The notes: a model not told the origin generated them from the sequence alone. DNA of 7,379 nucleotides from Leucobacter sp. (GCA_012510755.1 JAAZHL010000228.1:1-7379); one strand, 5' to 3'. Counted from the first letter of the stretch, positions 1 through 6,859 are shown. Translations and numbers: made by a program.

Positions 1-2012
1 AAGGCATCGTATTCCTCTTCTTCTACGATGAGATGCCCACCATCGACGGGTTTTGACCCGTAATTTATGGCTGGTAAGAGACTACTAATGGGTCGCATGC
101 GTTTCTCTACGAATACACTCGGGCCATCAATGAGATACCCATTGATGAAGCCTGCCGTAACAGCAATGGGTTGATCGGTTGGTGAAGCATAGGTGTAAAG
201 AATAGGGGCAGTTTTTGTCTCTTGGTCAAAGCCCGTGATGACGCAGTGCACAGCGGCAGCACCAGAGGCTTCGCTTACCCAGGCGAAGGGCTGGTGCGCA
301 AAACGAATACGCCAGGCTGCTTCAAAGATCGGCCTGAATAGTGCTGGCACCGGCTGGCCCTGGACTATGGAGTTAGTCGACACGAAGGCAAATCTGCCGC
401 CGTTAACGCCTGCGAAGTAGTCGATCGATTTTTTATACCAGCCTGTGACGTAGTCGAGGTATCCGTCGTACTGTTTACCCCACACATATTTCAGATCGGC
501 CGTCTGCTCAGCGCTCTTTAAAGACTGCCCAATAAACGGCGGGTTACCCACGACCCGAACACGACCTGTGGCAGGCATCACCTCGGCCCAGTCAGTGCGC
601 AGCGCATTCCCAACGTGAATGATCTTCACAGTGTCGAGCGGCAATGTGTCTGGGGCTTTACCCAAGGCCAGTTCCATTTGCATGTTGGCTTGGTGATCGA
701 CCAGTCGAATCGCCATGCGAGCGATCTGCGCCGGCCATTCTTCAATCTCTATCCCACCTATATGTGACAGCTGCACAGCGAGGTCGTCGCGCTCAAAATA
801 CAAGGTGGGCACCGCAGTCTTATCACCCAGTTCTTGCAGTCGCACCAGAATGTCTAGCTCGAGCATCCGTAGCTCACGGTAGGCGACGATCAGGAAGTTG
901 CCTGATCCACAGGCCGGGTCAAGCACTCGAATTTCGGCGAGGTGAGCACGCAATTTCTTGAGTGCCGTGACGTCATGTCGGGCGGTGTCAAACCATTCGC
1001 GGAGTTCATCGAGAAACAACGGCCCAAGAGTCTTCATGATGTTGGTCTCGGTGGTGTAATGCTCACCGAGGCTGCGCCGAGCTTCGGGAGACTTTACCGC
1101 CTGAAATAGTGACCCAAAAATTGCGGGGCTGATTTCATGCCAGTCAAAGGCAGACGCCTGCATAAGTCGGGCTCGAACTTGCCGGTCGAAGAACGGAATC
1201 GGCAGGGGGTCTTCGAACACGCCACCATTGACGTATGGAAATCTGCGCACGAGTTCGTCAAGTGAAGCTGGGCGACGCTCGAGAGGCTGATTCATGACCT
1301 GGTAGAGACTCACGAGTTGTGCACCCAGGTCAGAGCCGTCCTTTGCTGTGCGGGTCTCAAGAAACTCTTCAAACAAACCACGCTCCCACACCCCGGAGTC
1401 GTCAGCGTAAAGCGCGAAAAGTGTACGCACAAGAAACACACCTGCGTCGTGGTCGCTGAGGCCTGATCCGTCGAGCGCAGTCCACAGCTCTGCCATGAGC
1501 TGCGCCGCTTTGATAGAAGCCGCTTCTTGCTCTTTCGACCCAAACTCGCGGGTCTGGTATCCGGCCAAGAACGCTAGCTTACTGGCAAGACGAGGCAGTT
1601 CTTCGAGAGTCCATTCGGTGACGTCGTCACCTTCAGGAGATTTCATGTCCAGCAAGCGAAATCGTTTAAAGTCACTGGTAAGTACATAACGTGGCTGCTC
1701 GTTATCGCTAAGTGCGTCCATGTAGTCGAGGGCTTGTTGCTCAGCTACCCATAGCGGCTTGCCTGCACTCTTCATCTCGATCAGCAGCTGGCCAGGCACT
1801 AGCGCGTCGATATAGCCGCCTGCGCCAGTCGAAGTGCGTTTTGCCCGTTTCTCGTAGAGGGCAGCCCGCCGTTCTGTGATGCCATAGACACCAAGTAGCT
1901 CGCTGACGAAAGTCTGGGCGTCTTGTCTTTCGTCGCCAGGACTCTCGCGCCATGCAACTACGAACTCGGCGGCCCTACTACGAATCTCATTGAGAGAAAG
2001 AGGTTTGCTCAC
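1..2012 (-). CDS. MmeI-like type IIL restriction-modification enzyme (fused endonuclease and adenine methyltransferase), 3' end outside window
   Basis: Single-chain enzyme expected to cleave DNA and to protect it by N6-adenine methylation, using SAM. An unbroken minus-strand frame gives 670 residues before leaving the window; MmeI itself is about 919, so most of the target-recognition and C-terminal part is missing. Seen in order: nuclease site YIDALVPGQLLIEMKSAGK with D69, E79 and K81, the D-X9-E-X-K spacing known for MmeI; a helical spacer; GEHYTTETNI around H318 (motif X); VLDPACGSGNFL at 363-374 (SAM-binding motif I); IGGIEIEEW at 418-426 (acidic motif II region); and GNPPFIG with N490-P-P-F (catalytic motif IV). 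Nothing looks broken in the visible part. The chosen start is GTG at 2012-2010, giving MSKPLSLNEIRSRAAEF, which fits family N-termini. Its Shine-Dalgarno is weak, and GTG at 2027 or TTG at 2036 are in-frame alternatives; a stop lies just upstream. It lies 125 bp downstream of the relaxase on the same strand. Specificity cannot be predicted from this part. Confidence 0.93.
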   Translation of the reverse strand, partial: MSKPLSLNEIRSRAAEFVVAWRESPGDERQDAQTFVSELLGVYGITERRAALYEKRAKRTSTGAGGYIDALVPGQLLIEMKSAGKPLWVAEQQALDYMDALSDNEQPRYVLTSDFKRFRLLDMKSPEGDDVTEWTLEELPRLASKLAFLAGYQTREFGSKEQEAASIKAAQLMAELWTALDGSGLSDHDAGVFLVRTLFALYADDSGVWERGLFEEFLETRTAKDGSDLGAQLVSLYQVMNQPLERRPASLDELVRRFPYVNGGVFEDPLPIPFFDRQVRARLMQASAFDWHEISPAIFGSLFQAVKSPEARRSLGEHYTTETNIMKTLGPLFLDELREWFDTARHDVTALKKLRAHLAEIRVLDPACGSGNFLIVAYRELRMLELDILVRLQELGDKTAVPTLYFERDDLAVQLSHIGGIEIEEWPAQIARMAIRLVDHQANMQMELALGKAPDTLPLDTVKIIHVGNALRTDWAEVMPATGRVRVVGNPPFIGQSLKSAEQTADLKYVWGKQYDGYLDYVTGWYKKSIDYFAGVNGGRFAFVSTNSIVQGQPVPALFRPIFEAAWRIRFAHQPFAWVSEASGAAAVHCVITGFDQETKTAPILYTYASPTDQPIAVTAGFINGYLIDGPSVFVEKRMRPISSLLPAINYGSKPVDGGHLIVEEEEYDA

Positions 2013-2137
2013 TCTCTCATCTTGCACTATCGCCAAGTAGTGTGTGAATCATGCACCTCACGCGATCAACCAGCGCAATGCAACGTGGCGTTGTGCGAGT
2101 CAATGGAGCATTTTCTAAGCCACGTCTGCTTGCTGCG
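2013..2137. promoter_or_regulatory. Intergenic gap between relaxase stop and MmeI-like gene start
   Basis: These 125 bp must hold the 5' signals of the restriction-modification gene unless it is read through from the relaxase. I see a TTGACT hexamer on the minus strand at 2103-2098 that could be a -35 box, but no convincing -10 box at 16-18 bp from it. There is no strong Shine-Dalgarno before the GTG, only a GA-rich stretch directly abutting it. An imperfect stem-loop lies at 2074-2097. No U-rich run follows the stem on the minus strand, so there is no clear intrinsic terminator for the relaxase transcript. Confidence 0.4.
2074..2097. repeat. Imperfect inverted repeat (stem-loop) upstream of the restriction-modification gene
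   Basis: On the plus strand CGCA, a 3-nt bulge ATG, CAACG, loop TGG, CGTTG and TGCG form a stem of 9 base pairs with one bulge. It sits between the relaxase stop and the MmeI-like gene start, about 62 bp before the chosen GTG. It lacks the U-tract of an intrinsic terminator. A protein-binding dyad or an mRNA structure that protects or ends the relaxase transcript is possible; it could also be chance. Confidence 0.4.
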
Positions 2138-5100
2138 CTACAGACGGGCCTGCAGCGCAGCAGATGATGATGGCGTGGGCACGTCCACGGTCCCAACAGC
2201 TTGGACAGCTGGGGGCTGTGGTTCCCGAAGCATGGCCGCCACGATCTGCCGGTCTCGCTCACGGTTCTTGGCGTAAGCATTTTCACGCCCGAGTGCGTCA
2301 TCACTGGTGATGCTGTACAGGTCACGGAAGCACGCCACGGTGACGGCTCGAGTCCGCCATTCTTCCTCACGGCCAGGCAGGACCTCACCGAGTTCACGAA
2401 GCCAAGGTTCGTTGTTTGCGATCGCGCGGTCGACCAGGAACTCTGCCCGCAGCTGGATCGCAATCTGTCGATCATGCAGGGCATCGGTAAACGCTTGGTC
2501 CCCAAAGGTCGGGGCATGTTCGAGAAGACCCGCAATCAGCTCACCGCCCTTTGCGTCACGCCCGGCGATGGGTCGCCCAAGCTCAGCGTCGGTAATATTG
2601 TGGGCGCGCTTGAGCGCTGCAAGAACATATCCTGCAGGATCATTGATCTGGGTGCGCTTGGTACTGAGTAGCACGTTCCGCATTTCCTCTTCACCGTTCA
2701 TGCCGAGGCGTTCAAGCAACGAGAGCGCCCGATATAGGCGCAGCGTATTGCGTCTGCCGCCTGCTTCGTCAGGCTGCAGACGCAAGGTGTCGAGCAAGCC
2801 ACCGTACCGCTCGGCGCCGGCCGCGAGCTCGTTGAAGTCGCCCAGATAGTTTCGCACTCGGTTATGTAGGACTGCGAGCACGTCGCGCGCGTCACCGGTG
2901 TCTCTCTCCTGCAGCAGCATGGTCACCGCTTGCGGAATGTCTGCCCCTGCAGTTTCGAGGCGACGGAGGTTCGCCAGAAGCGGCCCGAGGTACGGCGAGT
3001 CGTTGGTCTCGTCTTCGATCAAACCGAGTTCTCGGAGCGTGGGCAAGTATTCGCGTTCCAGCTCGTGCGCGGTCAGCGTCTGGTATTCGGCATACAGTTG
3101 CCTGATTGACCCGAGTCGTTCCGCTTCCCCCTCGAGGGTGTCGTGTGCGGCAATATCGCCGCCTCGCGTCACAACCACATGTTCGAGAGTTTCGCGCCAC
3201 GTGCGCGTCATGCCTGTCGCTGCGTTGTCGCCTATGACGCTGTCCTCGTCGATGACGACATAGGCACGGTTAGACAGTTTCCCTCGCGTCATCGCGACAT
3301 AGAAAGTTTCTCGTGAGGCTGAACTGTCCACGATGGTGTGGGCGGTGTCAACGGTTCTGCCTTGTGACCGGTGCGCAGTTGTCGCATAAGCGAGCTGCAC
3401 GTGGTCGCGACAGTATGACGAGGGCAGTGTCACCGTCTCTTCGCCAGCGACAGCAATAATGTCGCCTGTCGCGTCATCAATCGAGGCGACAACCCATTCG
3501 TCGTTGTTTTTCACCCACCGGTCATGGTCGGTGCGAAGCCGACGATCGTTTTGTCGCGTCACGATTCTGTCGCCGGGTGACGCGACACCCGAAGCAATGG
3601 CCGCTTCTTGTGTCGCGTCAACATGCCCTTGAGTGACGCGCCACTCTCGAGCAATGTCGTTGAGACGTTCCACCATGTCGTTCGTTGGCGCGATCAGCAA
3701 CGACACGAGCGTGTCGCCTGTCGCGTCATTCACCGTCGCCTCATCTTGCTTCCATGCCTCTACCGCGTCAGCGATGATGGTCTCGTCAAACCCGTGCGTG
3801 ATACGACCGTGCTCGATGTACGGGGTGAGACCTGCGACCTTCCCGAGGCGCAGCAGCTTCGATGCAGCGGCTTCCCAATCCGCTTTGAACCGGTGAAGGT
3901 TCACCAGCTCTGCAACGTCGTCACGGTCGGCCGCAAGCAACCCGAACGCTCCCCCGGCATCGACTGCAGCAAGCTGTGCCCAGTCACCCACCAGCAACAG
4001 CTTCGCGCCAGCGGCATCTGCTTGCGAACGGAGTTCATCGAGCGCGATAGTGCCGGCGATAGATGCCTCGTCAACAATCATGAGGTCGCCTGGTTTCAGC
4101 CGATAGTCAAACCCATCTTTCGTGTCGGTGCCGCGTGCTGTCTCATGTAACCATTTCGCGGTGTTCTCGGTTTCGATACCGAGCGATTCGGCAAGCACTT
4201 CAGCGGCACGTGCCGTGGGCGCGAGTCCGCGCACGCTCCCGGCACCATATTCTCGTTCCCAGATTTCACGAAGCTTCTCGAGGCTCGTCGTCTTGCCGGC
4301 ACCTGCAGGCCCGACAAGCACGTCGACGGTGCGACCGCTCGTGAGCAGGTTCGAGACTGCTGCAGCTTGATCGTCAGAAAGGATTCGCCCCTCGCTGCCT
4401 GTCGGGGTGCCAATCATCACCTCAACCAAGCTCTCGCTCACGACGGCACCATGCGTGCTGCGCCCTGCCTCGAGCAGTCGTTCCTCTGCGTCCCAAACTT
4501 CGGTGGTCGTGTAGAGATCCCGCGTAACTGGCCTGAACATATCTTCACCATCTGCGGTACGAAACACGCTGGGTGTGCGCAATGAGTTCTTTGGCGTCAA
4601 CGGGATTGCTTGAGCCAGCACCAGGTCAACGACCCGTTTGGCGGCAAGGTCGCGATCTTCGGGTGACCGGAACCGCCAACCGGCGATCGCCCGCAAGGCT
4701 CCCGTTTCGGCGTTGGTGCGCCCCCACGTTGACCTGGTGGCGGCAAGGTTGTGCAACACATACTCTGCCGCTTCTCTCGCTGCTTCGTCGTCGACGTCGT
4801 CATGTCGGAATGTCCACAAGGGAAGATCGTTCAACCGTTCACGCCCGGCCTCTCGAAAACGATCAGCAAACAGGAATGAATCACCCACGTGCGCCAGTGC
4901 GCGATCCCGCCACGACTGGGTGAGTTCCCGGAGCGACGGCACCCGCTTTGCGCGCCTGGTGCTCAACGTTGCTTGCTGCCGCATTTTAATGATCGTCGCA
5001 GAAGACGGCTGCCGTCCGTGCTTTCGCACGTACTCTTCAATGAGTCGATCTTTCTCCCCCCGAATTTGCTTTGAGCGTGCCGAGTATTCCTGTGCGAGGG

Positions 5101-6064
5101 AATCAGGCACGCCTGCAAGCTGCCATTTGATTGAACCTTCCCCGGTTCCGCTGTCAATAGAGAATTGGTGACGTGCGGCTGGACTGTCTACCCTCTGCTG
5201 GCGCATCAGCCAGCGTTGATACTGCTCTGGGTTCTGGAGCACTTCTTCTGTCGTCCATTCCACACCGAAGCGGGTCGACAGTTCGTCCATCAGCACGGTG
5301 TCGTAGTACGCGCCAGCGGTCGCAACCGCCGGCATTAAGGACCAACGAGAATCGATCGTGCGCCACTTCCCGTCAAGCCCTTGCACACGGTTTGAGACCA
5401 GCATGTGGGTGTGAAGCTGCGGGTCACCCTCGCGAGAGTCCCAGTGGTCGAACAGTGCCGCGTTGACGCCTTGCACGTGTTCCTGCGCAATCCCGTCGAC
5501 CCCGGTGCGGGTACGCACGATATCGGTTTCAAGTTTTGTGATGGTGGCGTCGATCGCTGCCTGGTGCGCTTGGCGAATCTCGTCTTTGAGCTCCGGGTCT
5601 GCCAGCGCCCACCACGCGCTTACACTTTTTGGCGGGGAGAACACGAACTCGAACCCGGATACGCCTTGCTTTTGTTTCACCGCAAGCTCTTCTTCAGTGA
5701 TCGCGGCGATCGCCTCTTCGCGTCCCAAAGGGGTGAGGTCGTCAGGCAGTGCGGCTGCACGTAATTCCACTCGCTCAGTCAGCGGTACCGCAACATCGAA
5801 CGCTTTCCCAAGCTTTGCTTCGCTCAACGGGTGCACCCCGAGTCCAAACAAGCGCGAAAGATGAATCTCTTCGACCGCCTTGTTAAAAGACGACAGACGT
5901 GCAGCGATCGCCCCGCGCCCTGCCCATCGACCAGGCGGAGTGCCTTCCTCAAAATAGTAGGAAGCCTTCTCCCCCGCACGTTCAGCCCCGTGCTCACTGG
6001 TGATCGTGTTGTAAAGGTAGCCCCACGCATTGCGTGAAGCCCCAACGATAGCGACAGTAATCAT
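2138..6064 (-). CDS. MobF-family conjugative relaxase-helicase (TraI/TrwC-like)
   Basis: A 1308-residue protein expected to nick one strand at oriT, stay bound to the 5' end through a tyrosine, and unwind the strand for transfer. The relaxase domain has candidate catalytic tyrosines Y16 and Y18, a second pair Y36-Y37, then GRWAGRGA at 45-52 as in F TraI; FSPPKSVS at 142-149; and the metal-binding histidine triad H207, H218 and H220 in HWDSREGDPQLHTH. The RecD-like helicase has Walker A VGPAGAGKT (584-592), Walker B MIVDEAS (D665, E666), LLVGDWAQL around Q697, TTAHRSQGRT (895-904), and VAMTRGK (923-929) carrying the motif VI arginine R927. Residues from about 955 to 1308 are helix-rich and match nothing I recognise. 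The start is ATG 6064-6062, not the in-frame ATG at 6220: it gives MITVAIVGASRNAW, has a GAAGGAAAGAAG ribosome site at 6083-6072, and overlaps the upstream stop as TGATG. The stop is TAG at 2140-2138. No truncation is seen. Confidence 0.97.
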   Translation of the reverse strand: MITVAIVGASRNAWGYLYNTITSEHGAERAGEKASYYFEEGTPPGRWAGRGAIAARLSSFNKAVEEIHLSRLFGLGVHPLSEAKLGKAFDVAVPLTERVELRAAALPDDLTPLGREEAIAAITEEELAVKQKQGVSGFEFVFSPPKSVSAWWALADPELKDEIRQAHQAAIDATITKLETDIVRTRTGVDGIAQEHVQGVNAALFDHWDSREGDPQLHTHMLVSNRVQGLDGKWRTIDSRWSLMPAVATAGAYYDTVLMDELSTRFGVEWTTEEVLQNPEQYQRWLMRQQRVDSPAARHQFSIDSGTGEGSIKWQLAGVPDSLAQEYSARSKQIRGEKDRLIEEYVRKHGRQPSSATIIKMRQQATLSTRRAKRVPSLRELTQSWRDRALAHVGDSFLFADRFREAGRERLNDLPLWTFRHDDVDDEAAREAAEYVLHNLAATRSTWGRTNAETGALRAIAGWRFRSPEDRDLAAKRVVDLVLAQAIPLTPKNSLRTPSVFRTADGEDMFRPVTRDLYTTTEVWDAEERLLEAGRSTHGAVVSESLVEVMIGTPTGSEGRILSDDQAAAVSNLLTSGRTVDVLVGPAGAGKTTSLEKLREIWEREYGAGSVRGLAPTARAAEVLAESLGIETENTAKWLHETARGTDTKDGFDYRLKPGDLMIVDEASIAGTIALDELRSQADAAGAKLLLVGDWAQLAAVDAGGAFGLLAADRDDVAELVNLHRFKADWEAAASKLLRLGKVAGLTPYIEHGRITHGFDETIIADAVEAWKQDEATVNDATGDTLVSLLIAPTNDMVERLNDIAREWRVTQGHVDATQEAAIASGVASPGDRIVTRQNDRRLRTDHDRWVKNNDEWVVASIDDATGDIIAVAGEETVTLPSSYCRDHVQLAYATTAHRSQGRTVDTAHTIVDSSASRETFYVAMTRGKLSNRAYVVIDEDSVIGDNAATGMTRTWRETLEHVVVTRGGDIAAHDTLEGEAERLGSIRQLYAEYQTLTAHELEREYLPTLRELGLIEDETNDSPYLGPLLANLRRLETAGADIPQAVTMLLQERDTGDARDVLAVLHNRVRNYLGDFNELAAGAERYGGLLDTLRLQPDEAGGRRNTLRLYRALSLLERLGMNGEEEMRNVLLSTKRTQINDPAGYVLAALKRAHNITDAELGRPIAGRDAKGGELIAGLLEHAPTFGDQAFTDALHDRQIAIQLRAEFLVDRAIANNEPWLRELGEVLPGREEEWRTRAVTVACFRDLYSITSDDALGRENAYAKNRERDRQIVAAMLREPQPPAVQAVGTVDVPTPSSSAALQARL
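3467..3728. repeat. Cluster of near-palindromic TGWCGCGWCA 10-mers inside the relaxase gene
   Basis: TGTCGCGTCA occurs on the plus strand at 3467-3476, 3552-3561, 3611-3620 and 3719-3728, and inverted (TGACGCGACA) at 3578-3587. The core TCGCGTCA also occurs at 3164-3171 and 3284-3291. The copies encode Asp-Ala, Thr-Arg or, in the inverted one, Ala-Ser, so they are not one repeated peptide. Within the cluster, a 17-base direct repeat (3461-3477 and 3713-3729) is spaced exactly 252 bp. It lies in the DNA for the middle to late helicase domain. It may be a protein-binding cluster or a by-product of codon bias. Confidence 0.5.
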
Positions 6065-6083
6065 CAGTGCACTTCTTTCCTTC
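6062..6083 (-). promoter_or_regulatory. Ribosome site and TGATG stop-start overlap coupling zinc-finger gene to relaxase
   Basis: The zinc-finger gene ends in TGA at 6066-6064 and the relaxase ATG occupies 6064-6062, sharing one base. A purine-rich Shine-Dalgarno GAAGGAAAGAAG lies at 6083-6072 inside the last codons of the upstream gene, 7 bases from the ATG. This fixes the relaxase start and implies translational coupling. Confidence 0.85.
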
Positions 6084-6552
6084 TTTGACGTGAGGCCGCG
6101 ACTTGGCACCGTGGCGAACAGTATTTCGCTCTGGCCGTGCGCCCCTGCATATCGACTCCGCAGTGCGCGCATTGAGTGCCGTTCAACTTGCCGGCGGCTC
6201 GATATGCTCGCTGCTGACATTTCGATGAACAGAACCGATGCGCCGCCTGCACCGGCAGAAACGTTTCAGCACAGTTCGGAGCAGCACAGGTCTGCTCGCG
6301 ACGTTCCCACCACTCGAGCCGCTTCTTCACGACGGCTTCCACGTTGCGGCGACATGCAGCTGAACAAAAGCGTCTCTGCTTCGCTCCCGTCACAAAGGTC
6401 TCCGAACAGCCAGGCCGCTCGCACGCGATACGCCACAGCTCACCCTTTCCGAGTGGTACAGCAGGGTGCGCAATTCCACGCGCCGAAAACTGCCTGCGCC
6501 GTTCCACCATCTCCTGCTCATACCTGAGTTGGTCGCGAGATTTCTTCACCAT
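6064..6552 (-). CDS. Small protein with three tandem four-cysteine zinc-binding modules, coupled to the relaxase
   Basis: A 162-residue basic protein with no named function that I recognise. The N-terminus (1-40) is charged and probably helical. Three modules follow, each with a Cys pair, a short strand-like stretch and an FCS/YCS-type Cys pair: C44/C49 with C63/C67, C89/C94 with C108/C112, and C128/C131 with C145/C149. Each second pair sits in R-F/Y-C-S-x-x-C and is followed by Arg-rich sequence, the pattern of small treble-clef or zinc-ribbon domains. The protein ends in a basic tail (SRQRRKEVH). The start ATG 6552-6550 has GGGAG 8 bases upstream (6565-6561). The stop overlaps the relaxase start by one base, so the two genes form an operon. 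I infer nucleic-acid binding, either as an oriT accessory factor or an operon regulator; a role in relaxase folding or protein contact is also possible. The zinc-module reading is firm, the role is not. Confidence 0.88.
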   Translation of the reverse strand: MVKKSRDQLRYEQEMVERRRQFSARGIAHPAVPLGKGELWRIACERPGCSETFVTGAKQRRFCSAACRRNVEAVVKKRLEWWERREQTCAAPNCAETFLPVQAAHRFCSSKCQQRAYRAAGKLNGTQCAHCGVDMQGRTARAKYCSPRCQVAASRQRRKEVH

Positions 6553-6560
6553 CTACTTAA

Positions 6561-6565
6561 CTCCC
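6561..6565 (-). promoter_or_regulatory. Ribosome binding site of the zinc-finger gene
   Basis: GGGAG on the minus strand, 8 bases before ATG 6552-6550. It supports this start over the downstream in-frame ATG at codon 15. Confidence 0.65.
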
Positions 6566-6660
6566 ACACTGTTTCCGGTCGTTCGGGTCATCAAACGAAT
6601 ACTGGCCGCGCGCAAATGATGTTTGGGAACGCGAATGGGCACCACCCTCAAATGCCAGTC

Positions 6661-6786
6661 GTGTAGGGAGAAAGTACAGAGGAAGTAGGTAGTGAAAGTG
6701 GAGAAGAAAAGGAGTGGTGATGAGAAGGAATGTGAAAGACGGTGAGGAGGTATAGAAATGGGTAGATGGTGAAGGTGAAGAGGGTG
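6661..6786. other. Strand-asymmetric purine-rich, C-free tract
   Basis: On the plus strand, 98 of the 120 bases from 6661 to 6780 are A or G, and only two are C (6677 and 6740); the next C is at 6787. The minus strand is therefore C/T-rich with almost no G. It ends sharply at both sides and is not a simple repeat, although GTGAA, GAGGA and AGGAG-like words recur. It accounts for two long overlapping minus-strand frames that I regard as non-coding. A minus-strand RNA from here would be unstructured, C-rich and G-poor, as in Rho-loading sites; a plus-strand RNA would be A/G-rich with several Shine-Dalgarno-like words. Confidence 0.8.
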
Positions 6787-6859
6787 CCACGCTAAAACGG
6801 TGCACGCCTGCGCTCTTCCCTGCGAGGCTACTGTTGCGCGCACATGCCCGTCGATGGGT

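Larger units (their letters stand above)
6553..6859. promoter_or_regulatory. Divergent intergenic region, candidate promoter/oriT region
   Basis: About 307 bp separate the minus-strand zinc-finger/relaxase operon from the plus-strand FHA-like gene. The only clear gene signal is the GGGAG ribosome site for the zinc-finger gene at 6565-6561. I find no convincing paired -35/-10 boxes on either strand; TATAGA at 6751-6756 and TAAAAC at 6793-6798 are unsupported -10 candidates for the plus strand. A skewed purine tract fills 6661-6786. Short elements include ACTGGC (6601-6606) facing GCCAGT (6654-6659), imperfect direct repeats GGTGCCACGC and GGTGCACGCC starting at 6783 and 6799, and the palindrome TGCGCGCA at 6835-6842. 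MobF oriT sites often lie beside the relaxase operon, so oriT could be here, but no nic site can be assigned. Confidence 0.45.

Noticed and set aside
235..1953. Short open frames on both strands within the first 2 kb
   Set aside because: They overlap the continuous MmeI-like frame, which carries ordered and correctly spaced motifs.
2074..2097. The stem-loop as an intrinsic terminator of the relaxase operon
   Set aside because: The stem is bulged and no U-rich run follows it on the minus strand.
2017..2535. 172-codon minus-strand frame crossing the relaxase 3' end and the intergenic gap
   Set aside because: It overlaps the relaxase in another frame and shows no recognisable domain.
2307..2849. 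180-codon plus-strand frame, with others such as 3608-4150, 4638-5171 and 5463-5864
   Set aside because: They are antisense to the relaxase, Ser/Arg-rich and without motifs, as expected for shadow frames in this codon usage.
6065..6220. In-frame N-terminal extension of the relaxase by 52 residues starting at ATG 6220
   Set aside because: It lies wholly inside the zinc-finger gene in another frame. The ATG at 6064 has a good ribosome site, overlaps the upstream stop, and gives the N-terminus expected of the family.
6601..6659. ACTGGC/GCCAGT inverted repeat as an oriT hairpin
   Set aside because: Only six base pairs with a loop of 47 bases, expected by chance in a region this size.
6643..6786. 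CACCCTC/GAGGGTG inverted repeat bracketing the purine tract
   Set aside because: A 7-bp match at this distance is expected by chance a few times in 300 bp, and the flanks do not extend it.
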